From Barnesiella propionica (GTDB lineage Bacteria; Bacteroidota; Bacteroidia; Bacteroidales; Barnesiellaceae), in NCBI RefSeq assembly GCF_025567045.1, contig NZ_JAOQJK010000001.1:124001-188000 (forward strand): a stretch of DNA of 64,000 nt. The letters are read 5' to 3'. The translations under genes and the position numbers were made by a program. Below the pieces are notes generated by a model. That model was not told the origin of the DNA and searched no databases. It saw only the letters and a program-made list of their open reading frames with translations. Positions 27,022 to 41,720 of this stretch are shown in pieces. Each line of letters opens with the position of its first letter. Position 1 is the first letter of the stretch.

Positions 27022-28485
27022 TCAGTCGGTAACGGTCGTATGCCATTCATCTACCCACATCATCGGCTCGATATTTCCATCGGCATCAAAAACCAATGGC
27101 CGTCCCCAGTACTGCTGATCATGCCCCTTGACATTATCGGAAGCCGACCCCCATAAATCACCCATCCAGATATATTCTATACCTTTAGTCGTTTCTAACG
27201 GCATTACGAAAGTTTGCTGGGCCGGGATCATTGGTGTAGAATGCGCCGGATCAATATTATTGATATAAGCAAATACCTTATCTTCCGGTTTTATAATTTT
27301 ATTATCCGGACCGTACATGTTAATCTCATTAATGAATATCTCATTATAAGGGTAATTAGCGGATGCCTTGAGCATAAAAGACTTCAAGCCGGCAGCTTTA
27401 AATTTAAGCGTTATGATATTATACATAGAAGTACGTTCAACAGATGTTTCCGTCACTATCTCGTGCCATTCCCCATTTTGTCTGGTCAACAATTCAAATT
27501 GCGGTACCGCGATATCATCATGACGTTTAAGAGATAAAGTATCACCGCAATATGTGCCGGAACGGTTGCCGGTGAACTGATATATCTGCAAATGTTCTAT
27601 CTGACACTCATTATAAAAATCGATCTGCACCGGACTAAATGAATTATCCGGTCGCCGGCCTATCATCGAATACATATTAGGAGCAATCATACCGTCGGTA
27701 AGCGCCGGAGCGGGAACACCCGGAAACCGGTTTATATTGCCTTTAAACTGAAAACCCGACATAGGTTTATCGGATATGTGTACCCTGACTCCCGAACCTT
27801 CGTTACAAAAACAGCAAGTCTGGTCGATCAGAAAATAATATTTGCCGTCTCTTTTAAACATGGCACTAGCTTCGCAGCCTTCGGTCAAATAGCCGCTGTT
27901 TTCTAAAGTCGATTTGAGATAATTATCACTTAGTTTTTCTATTGAACCTTTATGTCCTTCTATCGTATTATATAAAATATAAGCAGTATCATCATCATCT
28001 ACGAAAAGAGCCAGATCTCCGACACCATATTTAGAATTCAATACTTTTACATCTGTATTAACGATTTTAAAAGGCCCCTCCGGCTTATCGGAGACTGCCA
28101 CTCCGAATTTGCCGTCCCATAATACCGGATACCAGTTATACCACAAAACATATTTTTTTGTCTTTTTATTGTAAATAACATGAGGCCTGTAATAATAGCC
28201 TGACGGAGGATTTTCAAGTAACCGCCCTTCTCTTCTCCAATTCATCATATCGCTGGAACTGTAACACTGGTAATAACTATTCCGTGAAAAACCGGACGTA
28301 TTTCCATAAGCGGTTCCATACCAGTAAAAACGGTTTCCGTACTTAACTATACGTCCGTCATGCGCATCAACAATGTTGCCGTCGGTGTCCACTCTGGACT
28401 TCAGATTATTGATAACGATCTCTTTCTGAGCAAGTAGCAGTCCGGAAAAGAAAAAAGAAAAAATAAGAATCAATATTTGTTTCAT
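27022..28485 (-). CDS. GH43 family beta-propeller enzyme (exo-beta-1,3-galactanase-like)
   Basis: The 487 residues have a signal peptide (1-20, LLLAQ) and a five-bladed propeller of family GH43 type: DAHDGRIVKYGNRFYWYGTAYG (about 40-61), YRPHVIYNKKTKKYVLWYNWY, FVDDDDTAYILYN, and TEGCEASAMFKRDGKYYFL, whose Glu is the likely general acid. The second half (about 290-487) adds a beta-sandwich region, ending with EYIWMGDLWG and YWGRPLVFD. The layout matches the Bacteroidetes GH43 subfamilies (24/34 group) that include exo-beta-1,3-galactanases acting on arabinogalactan. That activity is inferred from family resemblance. It is in the operon between GH2 and the GH63-like gene (gaps of 58 and 61 bases). 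Confidence 0.78.
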   Translation of the reverse strand: MKQILILIFSFFFSGLLLAQKEIVINNLKSRVDTDGNIVDAHDGRIVKYGNRFYWYGTAYGNTSGFSRNSYYQCYSSSDMMNWRREGRLLENPPSGYYYRPHVIYNKKTKKYVLWYNWYPVLWDGKFGVAVSDKPEGPFKIVNTDVKVLNSKYGVGDLALFVDDDDTAYILYNTIEGHKGSIEKLSDNYLKSTLENSGYLTEGCEASAMFKRDGKYYFLIDQTCCFCNEGSGVRVHISDKPMSGFQFKGNINRFPGVPAPALTDGMIAPNMYSMIGRRPDNSFSPVQIDFYNECQIEHLQIYQFTGNRSGTYCGDTLSLKRHDDIAVPQFELLTRQNGEWHEIVTETSVERTSMYNIITLKFKAAGLKSFMLKASANYPYNEIFINEINMYGPDNKIIKPEDKVFAYINNIDPAHSTPMIPAQQTFVMPLETTKGIEYIWMGDLWGSASDNVKGHDQQYWGRPLVFDADGNIEPMMWVDEWHTTVTD

Positions 28486-28543
28486 GTTCGTTGTTATATT
28501 ACTATTTCAATTCAATCAAAAACTCGTTTCTGGCATTACCGGA

Positions 28544-34410
<5,867 letters not shown>

Positions 34411-34463
34411 TGGTTTTATTTACTGGAATAAACATCATCTTTCTCAATGAGATAATAGTCGAT

Positions 34464-36917
34464 TCATTTCTCTATTTCAATGATATAGGGATGATTTGTC
34501 ATATTTAAATTAATTGCGGATATACCGCTTACTACCTTAACCGGTTTTGTTCCTACTACTGGATTATAGATTGTCGCTTTCTTTAATACTTCTCCAAAAT
34601 TCACCCGGATATTATCTGCACCTTCTTTAAAACGCTCGCCCCAGATGACAAGAGAAAAATTACCGTTACTTTTCTGAAGCAACAAATCATGTACGGTTTC
34701 GGGCTGATCGGCAATGCCATAAGACAAACTACCCGGAGAATCAATAGATTTATTATCGGCCAGAATGGTAGTAAAGTTATGCAAATAGTCAGCGGCTAAT
34801 CTGGGAGTATAATCCGGTCCGTAAAATCCATAAGTCAATTCAGGATTTTCATCGGTTCTGTCCCTTAAAATATACATAGCCGTATGGCTCCATCCCCGTT
34901 TGTACTGAGCCAGATATGTGGACATATATAATAATGCCTGCATCTCTTCGGTAACTTCACCATTTATCGTAGATCCTGTCTCGGTGGTTACCCGGGGTAA
35001 AGACCGTAGCTCATCTTCGGTATAACCGGTAAAATTCTTTATCCAGGTTTTTCCGAAATTACCATATAAACCATCGACCTTACAAGCACTTGTAGGATCA
35101 GATGCTACCCATGTCTGGTTATTTTGTACCGGAGGAAAACCCGGATGAACAAAATAATTATGACAACAGGCTACATCGGCATATTGGGTTCCATCGGGCA
35201 TTAACGTATTCGCCCCGGCCGGAATAGTAAGATACTGTAAACCGCAATTATCGGTTTGAGCTCCGGTCTCCGTTGTACTCCAGACAGGATAATCTTTTAA
35301 TATCTCATCTTTTTTCACAGCTGTATATAAATCTCTATGTAATTCGGCTACCGGCAGCCAAGAAGCATTAGCTCCTCCTTTTTTACCTTTATATTTCACA
35401 TCCCAGTTATTCGGTTCATTGCAACCTTCAATGGCGAGCAAGGCCTGTGACTGTGCCACTTTTTTTACATTAGAAATAAAAGCCGGAAGATTAAAGTTTT
35501 TCTTTGTATTGAGACTACCCAAGCAACAAGCGACCTTTACTCCGCTTTTTTTATAAAACTCGGCTATGGAAGCTGGTTTATCTGCATTATCAAGACGTAT
35601 CCAACGTATCCCCGTGTACTTACAACATTCCACGGTTTTGTCAATATTCTCACCCCGGCCATAAATAGCACTATTGGCTCCGATACTATTGAGAAAATCA
35701 TTCGCCGGCACAGCAACCTCTTCTTTTACTGCTATAGACCGAGGATTACTACTGTAAACACGCACATAATCTACATACATATCTGCAACATTATTATATC
35801 GAGACAAGTCTACCGGCCAGCCGCCGCCAGTCGCCAGATTGATCATGAAGTACAAAGGTTTGGTTTTAGATATAGGTAATGTTTCGTGGCGGGCAACTTC
35901 AATATTATCACAATAATAGATAGTTTCGGTCTCTGTTATTTTACAACCGTAAATATGGGGAGATTCATACCATGTCGATGGAATTCCGTATTTGTTCATA
36001 TCGGTCGGAAAGTAGCTGGCATGAAAAGCGTCACAAATCTGCTGAGGCGCTCCGGGCTGATTCCAGGCATGTGCAGCAATACTGTACAAGGGACCCGAAT
36101 TAGGAGAATCTTTACCTTCACCTCCATAAGCTTCTATAATATCCAGTTCATCATTCGGTTCACGATAATTATTTATATCGTCTTTCACACTCATTAACCA
36201 AAAAGCAGGCCAGGTGCCCGGAGCATTCGGACCTATAAAACGACACTCGAAATAACACGGCATCATCGTAGAAAATCCGGTCTTATCGCTAAAGATAGAA
36301 GATATCAGCCCTGTACTGTTCTTGTTCGCGTCGATCCGTATCCTCAAATACGAGTCTATCTGGCTAAACGGATTCTTGGAAGAATTAAAATCCACAAAAG
36401 GGATAGAACTGAAATCTTCTTCCCCGCGTGGCGGTTTATGATCATAATACGTAGCATTTGAACCGTCGCCTCCTATAGAGAGAGCGGAATCAAAATCATC
36501 GGCATAGACCAATGTCATACCTTGTGCCGGAGACGGAGTTGCAGGTAATCCCTCTTTCCAGGATACACCGCTTTTATTATAAAGCTGAAGATAGCAATTA
36601 TCGGTATTAGAAGCACTGCTACCCGATATTCTTAAGGTAATTGGACCATGCGGATATTCATTGGCAGGGAATACAAAAGAACCAGTTCCTTTATCGTCCA
36701 ATTTTACGGTTCCAACAACCGAATTTGTTCCCAAACCGGTTCCTTGTTTCCAACAGTGGACCATAATCTGTTCGAAATTAGGGGCGAGAATATCTATTTT
36801 GGTATTCCCTTGTATCTCTGAACAGTATCGAGGAGATACTACTTTAATTATATCCGCAGAATAAGCATTACAAAAGAAACAAAATAAAATAATGCTGAAT
36901 AATAATGTTTTTTTCAT
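34464..36917 (-). CDS. Two-catalytic-domain enzyme: GH16 fused to clan GH-A-like barrel
   Basis: This is the first gene of the operon, 817 residues. The signal peptide (1-21), N-terminal beta domain (23-120) and GH16 domain (135-392; ELDIIE with Glu257 and Glu262) are close paralogues of the protein at 23902-25356. After NPRSIAVKEE (residue 391 on) a new domain begins: RWIRLDN, AIEGCNEPNNWD with a putative acid/base Glu501, and RVTTETGST with a putative nucleophile Glu646, followed by a small beta domain (about 720-817). NEP and TETG at these positions are the hallmarks of clan GH-A (beta/alpha)8 retaining enzymes (GH5/30/39-like). I cannot name the family. The enzyme would make two kinds of cut in one glycan. 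No sorting domain is visible. Confidence 0.82.
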   Translation of the reverse strand: MKKTLLFSIILFCFFCNAYSADIIKVVSPRYCSEIQGNTKIDILAPNFEQIMVHCWKQGTGLGTNSVVGTVKLDDKGTGSFVFPANEYPHGPITLRISGSSASNTDNCYLQLYNKSGVSWKEGLPATPSPAQGMTLVYADDFDSALSIGGDGSNATYYDHKPPRGEEDFSSIPFVDFNSSKNPFSQIDSYLRIRIDANKNSTGLISSIFSDKTGFSTMMPCYFECRFIGPNAPGTWPAFWLMSVKDDINNYREPNDELDIIEAYGGEGKDSPNSGPLYSIAAHAWNQPGAPQQICDAFHASYFPTDMNKYGIPSTWYESPHIYGCKITETETIYYCDNIEVARHETLPISKTKPLYFMINLATGGGWPVDLSRYNNVADMYVDYVRVYSSNPRSIAVKEEVAVPANDFLNSIGANSAIYGRGENIDKTVECCKYTGIRWIRLDNADKPASIAEFYKKSGVKVACCLGSLNTKKNFNLPAFISNVKKVAQSQALLAIEGCNEPNNWDVKYKGKKGGANASWLPVAELHRDLYTAVKKDEILKDYPVWSTTETGAQTDNCGLQYLTIPAGANTLMPDGTQYADVACCHNYFVHPGFPPVQNNQTWVASDPTSACKVDGLYGNFGKTWIKNFTGYTEDELRSLPRVTTETGSTINGEVTEEMQALLYMSTYLAQYKRGWSHTAMYILRDRTDENPELTYGFYGPDYTPRLAADYLHNFTTILADNKSIDSPGSLSYGIADQPETVHDLLLQKSNGNFSLVIWGERFKEGADNIRVNFGEVLKKATIYNPVVGTKPVKVVSGISAINLNMTNHPYIIEIEK

Positions 36918-37171
36918 GGTCTTATATATATTTGAATTCTTTTTTAAGACTGAATAAAATAAATTCTTGAAAACACAGTTTAATTAAACCAGTCCATTTA
37001 ATAAGCATATTTACAATCCGTATATTTAATGTATATATTTTAAAACTTAATCGTAACACCTTACAAATTATACAGCTTAAAATATATTTAACGCGGGGTT
37101 CGTAACAGATATAAAGGTTAAAGAAAATAGTTAACCGGGAAACCCACTCCTTTATTAGCACATTTATGAAA

Positions 37172-37179
37172 CAAAGATA
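37172..37179 (-). promoter_or_regulatory. Candidate -7 box for the ten-gene operon
   Basis: The minus strand reads TATCTTTG, matching TAnnTTTG. No good TTTG lies 19-21 bases upstream, and the resulting 5' leader of about 250 bases is long, so this is tentative. PUL operons often use activator-dependent promoters with poor -33 boxes. Confidence 0.35.
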
Positions 37180-37227
37180 AATTAAGAATTACATTATTAC
37201 TTATTGATGAATTGCATTAAATTATGG

Positions 37228-37235
37228 TATATTTG
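37228..37235 (+). promoter_or_regulatory. Candidate plus-strand -7 box far upstream of the PAS kinase
   Basis: TATATTTG with TTG at 37204-37206 and a 21-base spacer fits the Bacteroidetes promoter pattern. It is about 700 bases from the kinase start, so it may serve an unrecognised transcript instead. Confidence 0.3.
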
Positions 37236-37934
37236 CACAATGTTGTTTTTCATGAACAATATAATAACAATTACGAATTAATAAAATACATCCGAACAAA
37301 GACATAATAAATTAATTCATTATATATCAAATATTTAAAGATAATAATTCAATCATATCTTATTCAAAAGAACAGATCAATTGAATCAACTTCAGTCAGG
37401 AGGAGTATACTAAAGTTTACGAAATAGCGGGATACAAGCACTATTATATTTAATATTGAATTTTCTTGTAATCCGGTAATTATAAAAAACAATCGGGTTT
37501 ATAAGTACCTTATCCAAATTTCAACTCAAATATAGAAATAAATAAATTAAAAAAAGAAAGGTAAAGTTGTAAAAATACAGTCGTTTCAGAATTTATTTTT
37601 AGCCTGAAATTCTTCATAAAAAAGATATGCTATCTAAACATACTTTCGGAAAAAGTATATATGTTATTAAATTTCAAGCCAATCTATCTATTTTCAATAA
37701 AATCTAATATGTACGAATCAGAATCTTATATTCCAATAAATTAAACTTTCGTCTCTTTTTTCAAAATAAGAACAGCATATTCAAAAAAAAATTATAATTT
37801 CACCCCGCTGAATCAATTGAATTTATGAATCAGGTGTTGATACCGGAAAAATTATATATTTAAAATTTCCCTTCTAAATAAATGTAACGAGTAATACTTT
37901 CAGGGAATAAATAATTTTATTAAACAGGTGTACC

Positions 37935-40277
37935 ATGGAATCTTATGAAAGTTTTTCCAGAACAGAATTATTAGAAATAATTGACCATCTCAAAAAGGAA
38001 AATGAACAACTCGCTTCCCACGTAAGAGGGCATAATGCACGAGATCATAAATCCGAAGTCATAGTAAAATATGCCGGTAAAATATTCGATTCACTCCCCG
38101 TCATGCTTACGATATTGGATCATTCTGGTACTATTGTAGATTATATTCCTTCGGGGAAAAATAATTATACAGGATCAATCGGTAACCAACTGATAGGAAC
38201 ACATCTCTCTCACATACTTCCAGACGAAGCTTATAATAAAATTCTGGATAATCTGGAATCGGTCATCACGACCCATCTTCCTTCCACCACATATTATTCG
38301 TTACAAAACAATAACAGGTTACGACATTTCGAAAATTATATATTTCCACTTAACGACCAACATATTTTTTGTATTTTCCACGATATCACCGACTCTGAAA
38401 ACGAATTAAAAACATTAAAATACGCGGTGAACAGAGCAATGGAAGAAATATATTCCTGCTCATTAGACGGTACGATAAAATTTGCAAATCAACACTTTAT
38501 AGACAGACATCATTTATCCCAACCTCTTTCTCAATACAAGATATACGATTTGAACGATTCTTTGCAAGGTAGAGAGCAATGGGAAGAAAAAATAAGAATA
38601 ATAAATTCCACAGAAAATAAAACCTTAAAATATACCACCCGATACGGACGAGAAAAGGAAAACAATATAGCACAAGAAATAGTGGCATCCATTATACAGG
38701 ACCCCTCAAAAGAGAGTACGATATGGTTCTTTGCCAGAGATATATCGCTAAGGATGGAGCAGGAAAACAAAATCAAAGAACTTAATTACATCATGGATGC
38801 TATCCTGAATAATATCCCCGTATATCTCTTTGTAAAAGATCCCGGGAACGATTTCAAATATCTATATTGGAATAAAGCATTCGAAGAATATTCCCATATT
38901 CCGGCTACTCATGCCCTGGGAAGAACCGATTTCGAAATATTTCCCAACCGGCAGGATGCCGAAAAATTCAGAAAAGACGATCTGCTGTTATTAAAGACAA
39001 GAGAAAGACTGGAATTCCAGGAGGAATATGTCACTGCGACCGGAGAAACCCGTGTTGTAAGTACATCGAAAGCCCTTGTACCTACAGAAAATAAAATTCC
39101 CCTCGTTATAGGAGTGTCGTGGGATATTACGGAACTGAAAGAATCGGAAAAAGAACTTATATCCGCACGTATAAAAGCCGAACAGTCCGACCGGTTAAAA
39201 TCGGCGTTTCTCGCCAATATGAGCCATGAGATAAGGACTCCCCTGAATGCTATTGTCGGTTTTTCAAAATTGATGGCAGAGACTACTGATGAAGAAGAAA
39301 AACAACAATATTGCGATATCATCGATAATAATTCCGAAATGCTCCTGCAACTTATCAACGATATCCTGGATATTTCCAAAATAGAAGCGGGAACTCTTAC
39401 ATTCATAAACAAGCCTTTCGACCTAAGCGCTTTATGTCAGGATATATTTGAAGTACACAAAAACCGTGTAAAAAAAGGAGTAGAGCTCATTTTCGAAAAT
39501 AACCGTCCCGGACTTATATTACAAAGTGACCAAAACCGGATTGCACAAGTTATCACAAATCTTATTACCAATGCAATAAAATTCACCGACCAGGGAAATA
39601 TCCGGTTCGGCTTCTACATAAAAAATGAACAAATCAATTTCTACGTAATAGATACGGGACATGGAGTCCCTAAAGAAAAAATCGATACAATATTCGACCG
39701 GTTTATCAAATTAAATAATTTTGCACAAGGTACAGGACTGGGGCTCTCTATCTGTAAAATGATATTAGAAAAAATAGGCGGAACCATCAGCCTCGAATCC
39801 GAAGAAGGCCGCGGTTCCACATTCCGTTTTACCATTCCATATAAAAACGAAATTAATAAAAAGGAAACAATAAAACCAATAAAGAGTATAGATACCATGG
39901 TAAAGACGCAATTACAAGGGAAAAAAATTCTGGTTGCGGAAGATATCGAAAGTAATTTTTTACTGCTAAAGGTTTGTCTGGAAAAAAATTATAATCTTGT
40001 CCGTGCCAAAGACGGGGTCGAAGCCATTGCAAAGTTCAAAGAATGTAATCCTGATTTAATTTTTATGGATATAAAAATGCCGGAGATGGACGGACTGGAT
40101 GCCACAAAAATAATCCGGAATTTGTCTCCGGATATTCCTATTATTGCCTTAACCGCATTCGCATTCGAAGAAGACAAGCAGAAAGCCTTTAAAGCAGGCT
40201 GTAACGATTTTATTACTAAACCGGTTTCTTTCAAAAGGTTAAACGAAATATTAAACCAATATCTTCATACAGAATAA
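37935..40277 (+). CDS. Cytoplasmic three-PAS hybrid histidine kinase
   Basis: This is a 780-residue signalling protein without signal peptide or membrane segments. It has a short N-terminal coiled coil (about 10-30), three PAS-type segments (about 46-155, 165-275 and 285-402), a HisKA domain with phospho-acceptor His431 (LANMSHEIRTPLNAIVGFS), an HATPase domain (NLITNAIKFTD, GTGLGLSICKMI) and a C-terminal receiver with Asp712 (LIFMDIKMPEMDG). It lacks the periplasmic Reg_prop/Y_Y_Y sensor and the AraC output domain of classical PUL hybrid regulators, so it must pass phosphate to another protein. It diverges from the PUL across a 1-kb gap. Whether it controls the PUL is not evident. Confidence 0.9.
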   Translation: MESYESFSRTELLEIIDHLKKENEQLASHVRGHNARDHKSEVIVKYAGKIFDSLPVMLTILDHSGTIVDYIPSGKNNYTGSIGNQLIGTHLSHILPDEAYNKILDNLESVITTHLPSTTYYSLQNNNRLRHFENYIFPLNDQHIFCIFHDITDSENELKTLKYAVNRAMEEIYSCSLDGTIKFANQHFIDRHHLSQPLSQYKIYDLNDSLQGREQWEEKIRIINSTENKTLKYTTRYGREKENNIAQEIVASIIQDPSKESTIWFFARDISLRMEQENKIKELNYIMDAILNNIPVYLFVKDPGNDFKYLYWNKAFEEYSHIPATHALGRTDFEIFPNRQDAEKFRKDDLLLLKTRERLEFQEEYVTATGETRVVSTSKALVPTENKIPLVIGVSWDITELKESEKELISARIKAEQSDRLKSAFLANMSHEIRTPLNAIVGFSKLMAETTDEEEKQQYCDIIDNNSEMLLQLINDILDISKIEAGTLTFINKPFDLSALCQDIFEVHKNRVKKGVELIFENNRPGLILQSDQNRIAQVITNLITNAIKFTDQGNIRFGFYIKNEQINFYVIDTGHGVPKEKIDTIFDRFIKLNNFAQGTGLGLSICKMILEKIGGTISLESEEGRGSTFRFTIPYKNEINKKETIKPIKSIDTMVKTQLQGKKILVAEDIESNFLLLKVCLEKNYNLVRAKDGVEAIAKFKECNPDLIFMDIKMPEMDGLDATKIIRNLSPDIPIIALTAFAFEEDKQKAFKAGCNDFITKPVSFKRLNEILNQYLHTE

Positions 40278-40334
40278 AGATATATTTTTTTTGAAATAAT
40301 TTCGTAATATTTCCTCTATCATTCCGAGATAAAA

Positions 40335-40364
40335 ACGGCCGTTCCTTTTTACAGGAACAGCCGT
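40335..40364. terminator. Bidirectional terminator between PAS kinase and thioredoxin
   Basis: ACGGCCGTTCCT (40335-40346) and AGGAACAGCCGT (40353-40364) form a 12-bp stem with one non-Watson-Crick position and a 6-base loop. It lies between two convergent genes. Confidence 0.7.
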
Positions 40365-40395
40365 ACCAATCATCAAAGTTATATTAAAAGTACAT

Positions 40396-40755
40396 TTATC
40401 TGAGCAAAATATCCTGTATCTTCTTTTCTAACCCGGCTTTCGGCATAACTCCCGAAAGTAACCGGGGTTTACCCTGCACAGGAATAAAAAGCAAAGTGGG
40501 AACCGTCCTTATCTTAAATATGTCGGAAAGTTCTTCCTCCTTATCTACATCTACTTTATAAATATAAATTTTATCTTTATATTTTCCGGCCAATTCTTCC
40601 AGCACAGGTCCCAACGCTTTACAGGGTCCGCACCAGGTAGCATAAAAATCTACCAATGCGGGTTTGTTCCCCCGGTACTTCCATTCCGAATTTACCGTAT
40701 CCGTATCTGCTATTTTTACGGAAAATTCTTTCCGGGTTAATTGTTCAACACTCAT
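40396..40755 (-). CDS. Thioredoxin
   Basis: This is a cytoplasmic 119-residue thioredoxin with the redox motif WCGPC (Cys42, Cys45) in VDFYATWCGPCKALGPVLEEL and the cis-proline segment IRTVPTLLFI. It is about 15 residues longer at the N-terminus than minimal thioredoxins, with no signal peptide. It starts 13 bases after the peroxiredoxin stop, so the pair is one operon. It is the likely electron donor that reduces the peroxiredoxin. The operon diverges from oxyR and is probably peroxide-induced. Confidence 0.92.
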   Translation of the reverse strand: MSVEQLTRKEFSVKIADTDTVNSEWKYRGNKPALVDFYATWCGPCKALGPVLEELAGKYKDKIYIYKVDVDKEEELSDIFKIRTVPTLLFIPVQGKPRLLSGVMPKAGLEKKIQDILLR

Positions 40756-40768
40756 TCTTTACCTCCTT

Positions 40769-41473
40769 TTACTTGCCCAATTTACTTTCAACGGTCTCTT
40801 TATCGAGTTTGCGTGTACAAAAGAACCAATCATAACAATGCATTTCTCCCTCTTTTCCCTCCATCCTGTCTTTAGCAACACCACAGGAACCGGCCGTAGG
40901 GACGATCACTTCATCACCGGGACGCCAGTCGGCAGGAAGGGCTACCCCGAAATTATCGGCTGTCTGCAGGCCGATAAGCACCCGTTTTATTTCATCGAAA
41001 TTACGGCCTAAAGCCAAGGGGTAATACATAATCGTGCGGATAGTTCCCTGGGGATCGATAAAGAATACCGCACGCACAGCCGATGTGGAACTTTCTCCGG
41101 GCTGGATCATTCCGTAAAGTTTGGCAACATTCATCGTTATATCTTCGATCAAAGGAAACTTAATCTCCACATTCTTCATTCCTTTATAATCTATTTTATC
41201 TTTGATTGTACGCAGCCAGGCAATATGACTGTACAGTCCGTCTACAGATAACCCCACCAGCTGACAATTCAAGTTCTCGAACTCTTCCGCCATTTTCCCG
41301 AACGTCATAAATTCTGAAGTACATACAGGAGTGAAATCTGCCGGGTGACTGAACAGTATGATCCATTTACCTGCATAATCCGAAGGGAAATTAATTTTAC
41401 CTTGTGTAGTTACTGCTTCAAAAGATGGTGCTTTTTCGCCGATCCTCGGCATTACGTTTACTTGATTTTCCAT
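40769..41473 (-). CDS. Peroxiredoxin, Prx6 type with C-terminal Cys pair
   Basis: This is a 234-residue thiol peroxidase that reduces hydrogen peroxide and organic peroxides. The peroxidatic Cys51 lies in FSHPADFTPVCTSEF. The long C-terminal arm (LPADWRPGDEVIVP) carries Cys197, Cys213 and Cys219. The HCYDWFFCT pair corresponds to the resolving cysteines of archaeal thermophile peroxiredoxins of this subfamily, so this is likely a 2-Cys-like mechanism despite the 1-Cys Prx6 fold. It is transcribed with thioredoxin from a promoter at 41649-41680, next to oxyR. Confidence 0.92.
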   Translation of the reverse strand: MENQVNVMPRIGEKAPSFEAVTTQGKINFPSDYAGKWIILFSHPADFTPVCTSEFMTFGKMAEEFENLNCQLVGLSVDGLYSHIAWLRTIKDKIDYKGMKNVEIKFPLIEDITMNVAKLYGMIQPGESSTSAVRAVFFIDPQGTIRTIMYYPLALGRNFDEIKRVLIGLQTADNFGVALPADWRPGDEVIVPTAGSCGVAKDRMEGKEGEMHCYDWFFCTRKLDKETVESKLGK

Positions 41474-41648
41474 AATGTTACATTTTTATTGTTTATTGAT
41501 AAATATATTTACTCTCTTTGTCTTCCGTTTCTTTAGATACCCGATACGGTATTCACCGATTAAACTTCTCACAACATTTATCGTTCGGAGACGGTTCAAG
41601 AATTATTATAATCTTTATTTTTCAATCTTACCAGTCTTAATTTTTGTA

Positions 41649-41680
41649 CAAAAATATATCCCCGTTTTATATAAATCAAA
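41649..41680 (-). promoter_or_regulatory. Promoter of the peroxiredoxin-thioredoxin operon
   Basis: The minus strand has TTTG (41680-41677), a 20-base spacer, then TATTTTTG (41656-41649), a full match to the Bacteroidetes consensus. It predicts a 5' leader of about 170 bases. It abuts the oxyR promoter, so OxyR bound here could act on both. Confidence 0.6.
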
Positions 41681-41691
41681 TAGATATTTTT

Positions 41692-41699
41692 TATATTTG
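41692..41699 (+). promoter_or_regulatory. oxyR promoter -7 box
   Basis: TATATTTG lies 21 bases before the oxyR ATG and matches TAnnTTTG. The -33 region (GTTTTA around 41664-41669) is only a partial match. Confidence 0.5.
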
Positions 41700-41720
41700 T
41701 ATTGATAAAATAAATACTAT

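Larger units (their letters stand above)
36918..37934. other. 1-kb AT-rich divergent intergenic region
   Basis: This gap separates the ten-gene PUL run (minus) from the PAS kinase (plus). It holds a minus-strand TATCTTTG box (37172-37179), which would give a leader of about 250 bases before the GH16/GH-A gene, and a plus-strand TATATTTG box (37228-37235) with TTG 21 bases upstream, which would give a leader of nearly 700 bases before the kinase. I see no convincing gene, tRNA or strong hairpin. Confidence 0.5.

Noticed and set aside
36922..37161. 79-codon minus-strand frame filling the leader before the GH16/GH-A gene
   Set aside because: It begins at a GTG, has Ile/Leu/Lys/Tyr-rich random composition in very AT-rich DNA, and matches no family. 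Its end 4 bases before the next ATG is probably coincidence.
37935..40277. PAS kinase as a classical hybrid two-component PUL regulator
   Set aside because: It has no periplasmic sensor, no membrane helices and no AraC-type DNA-binding domain.
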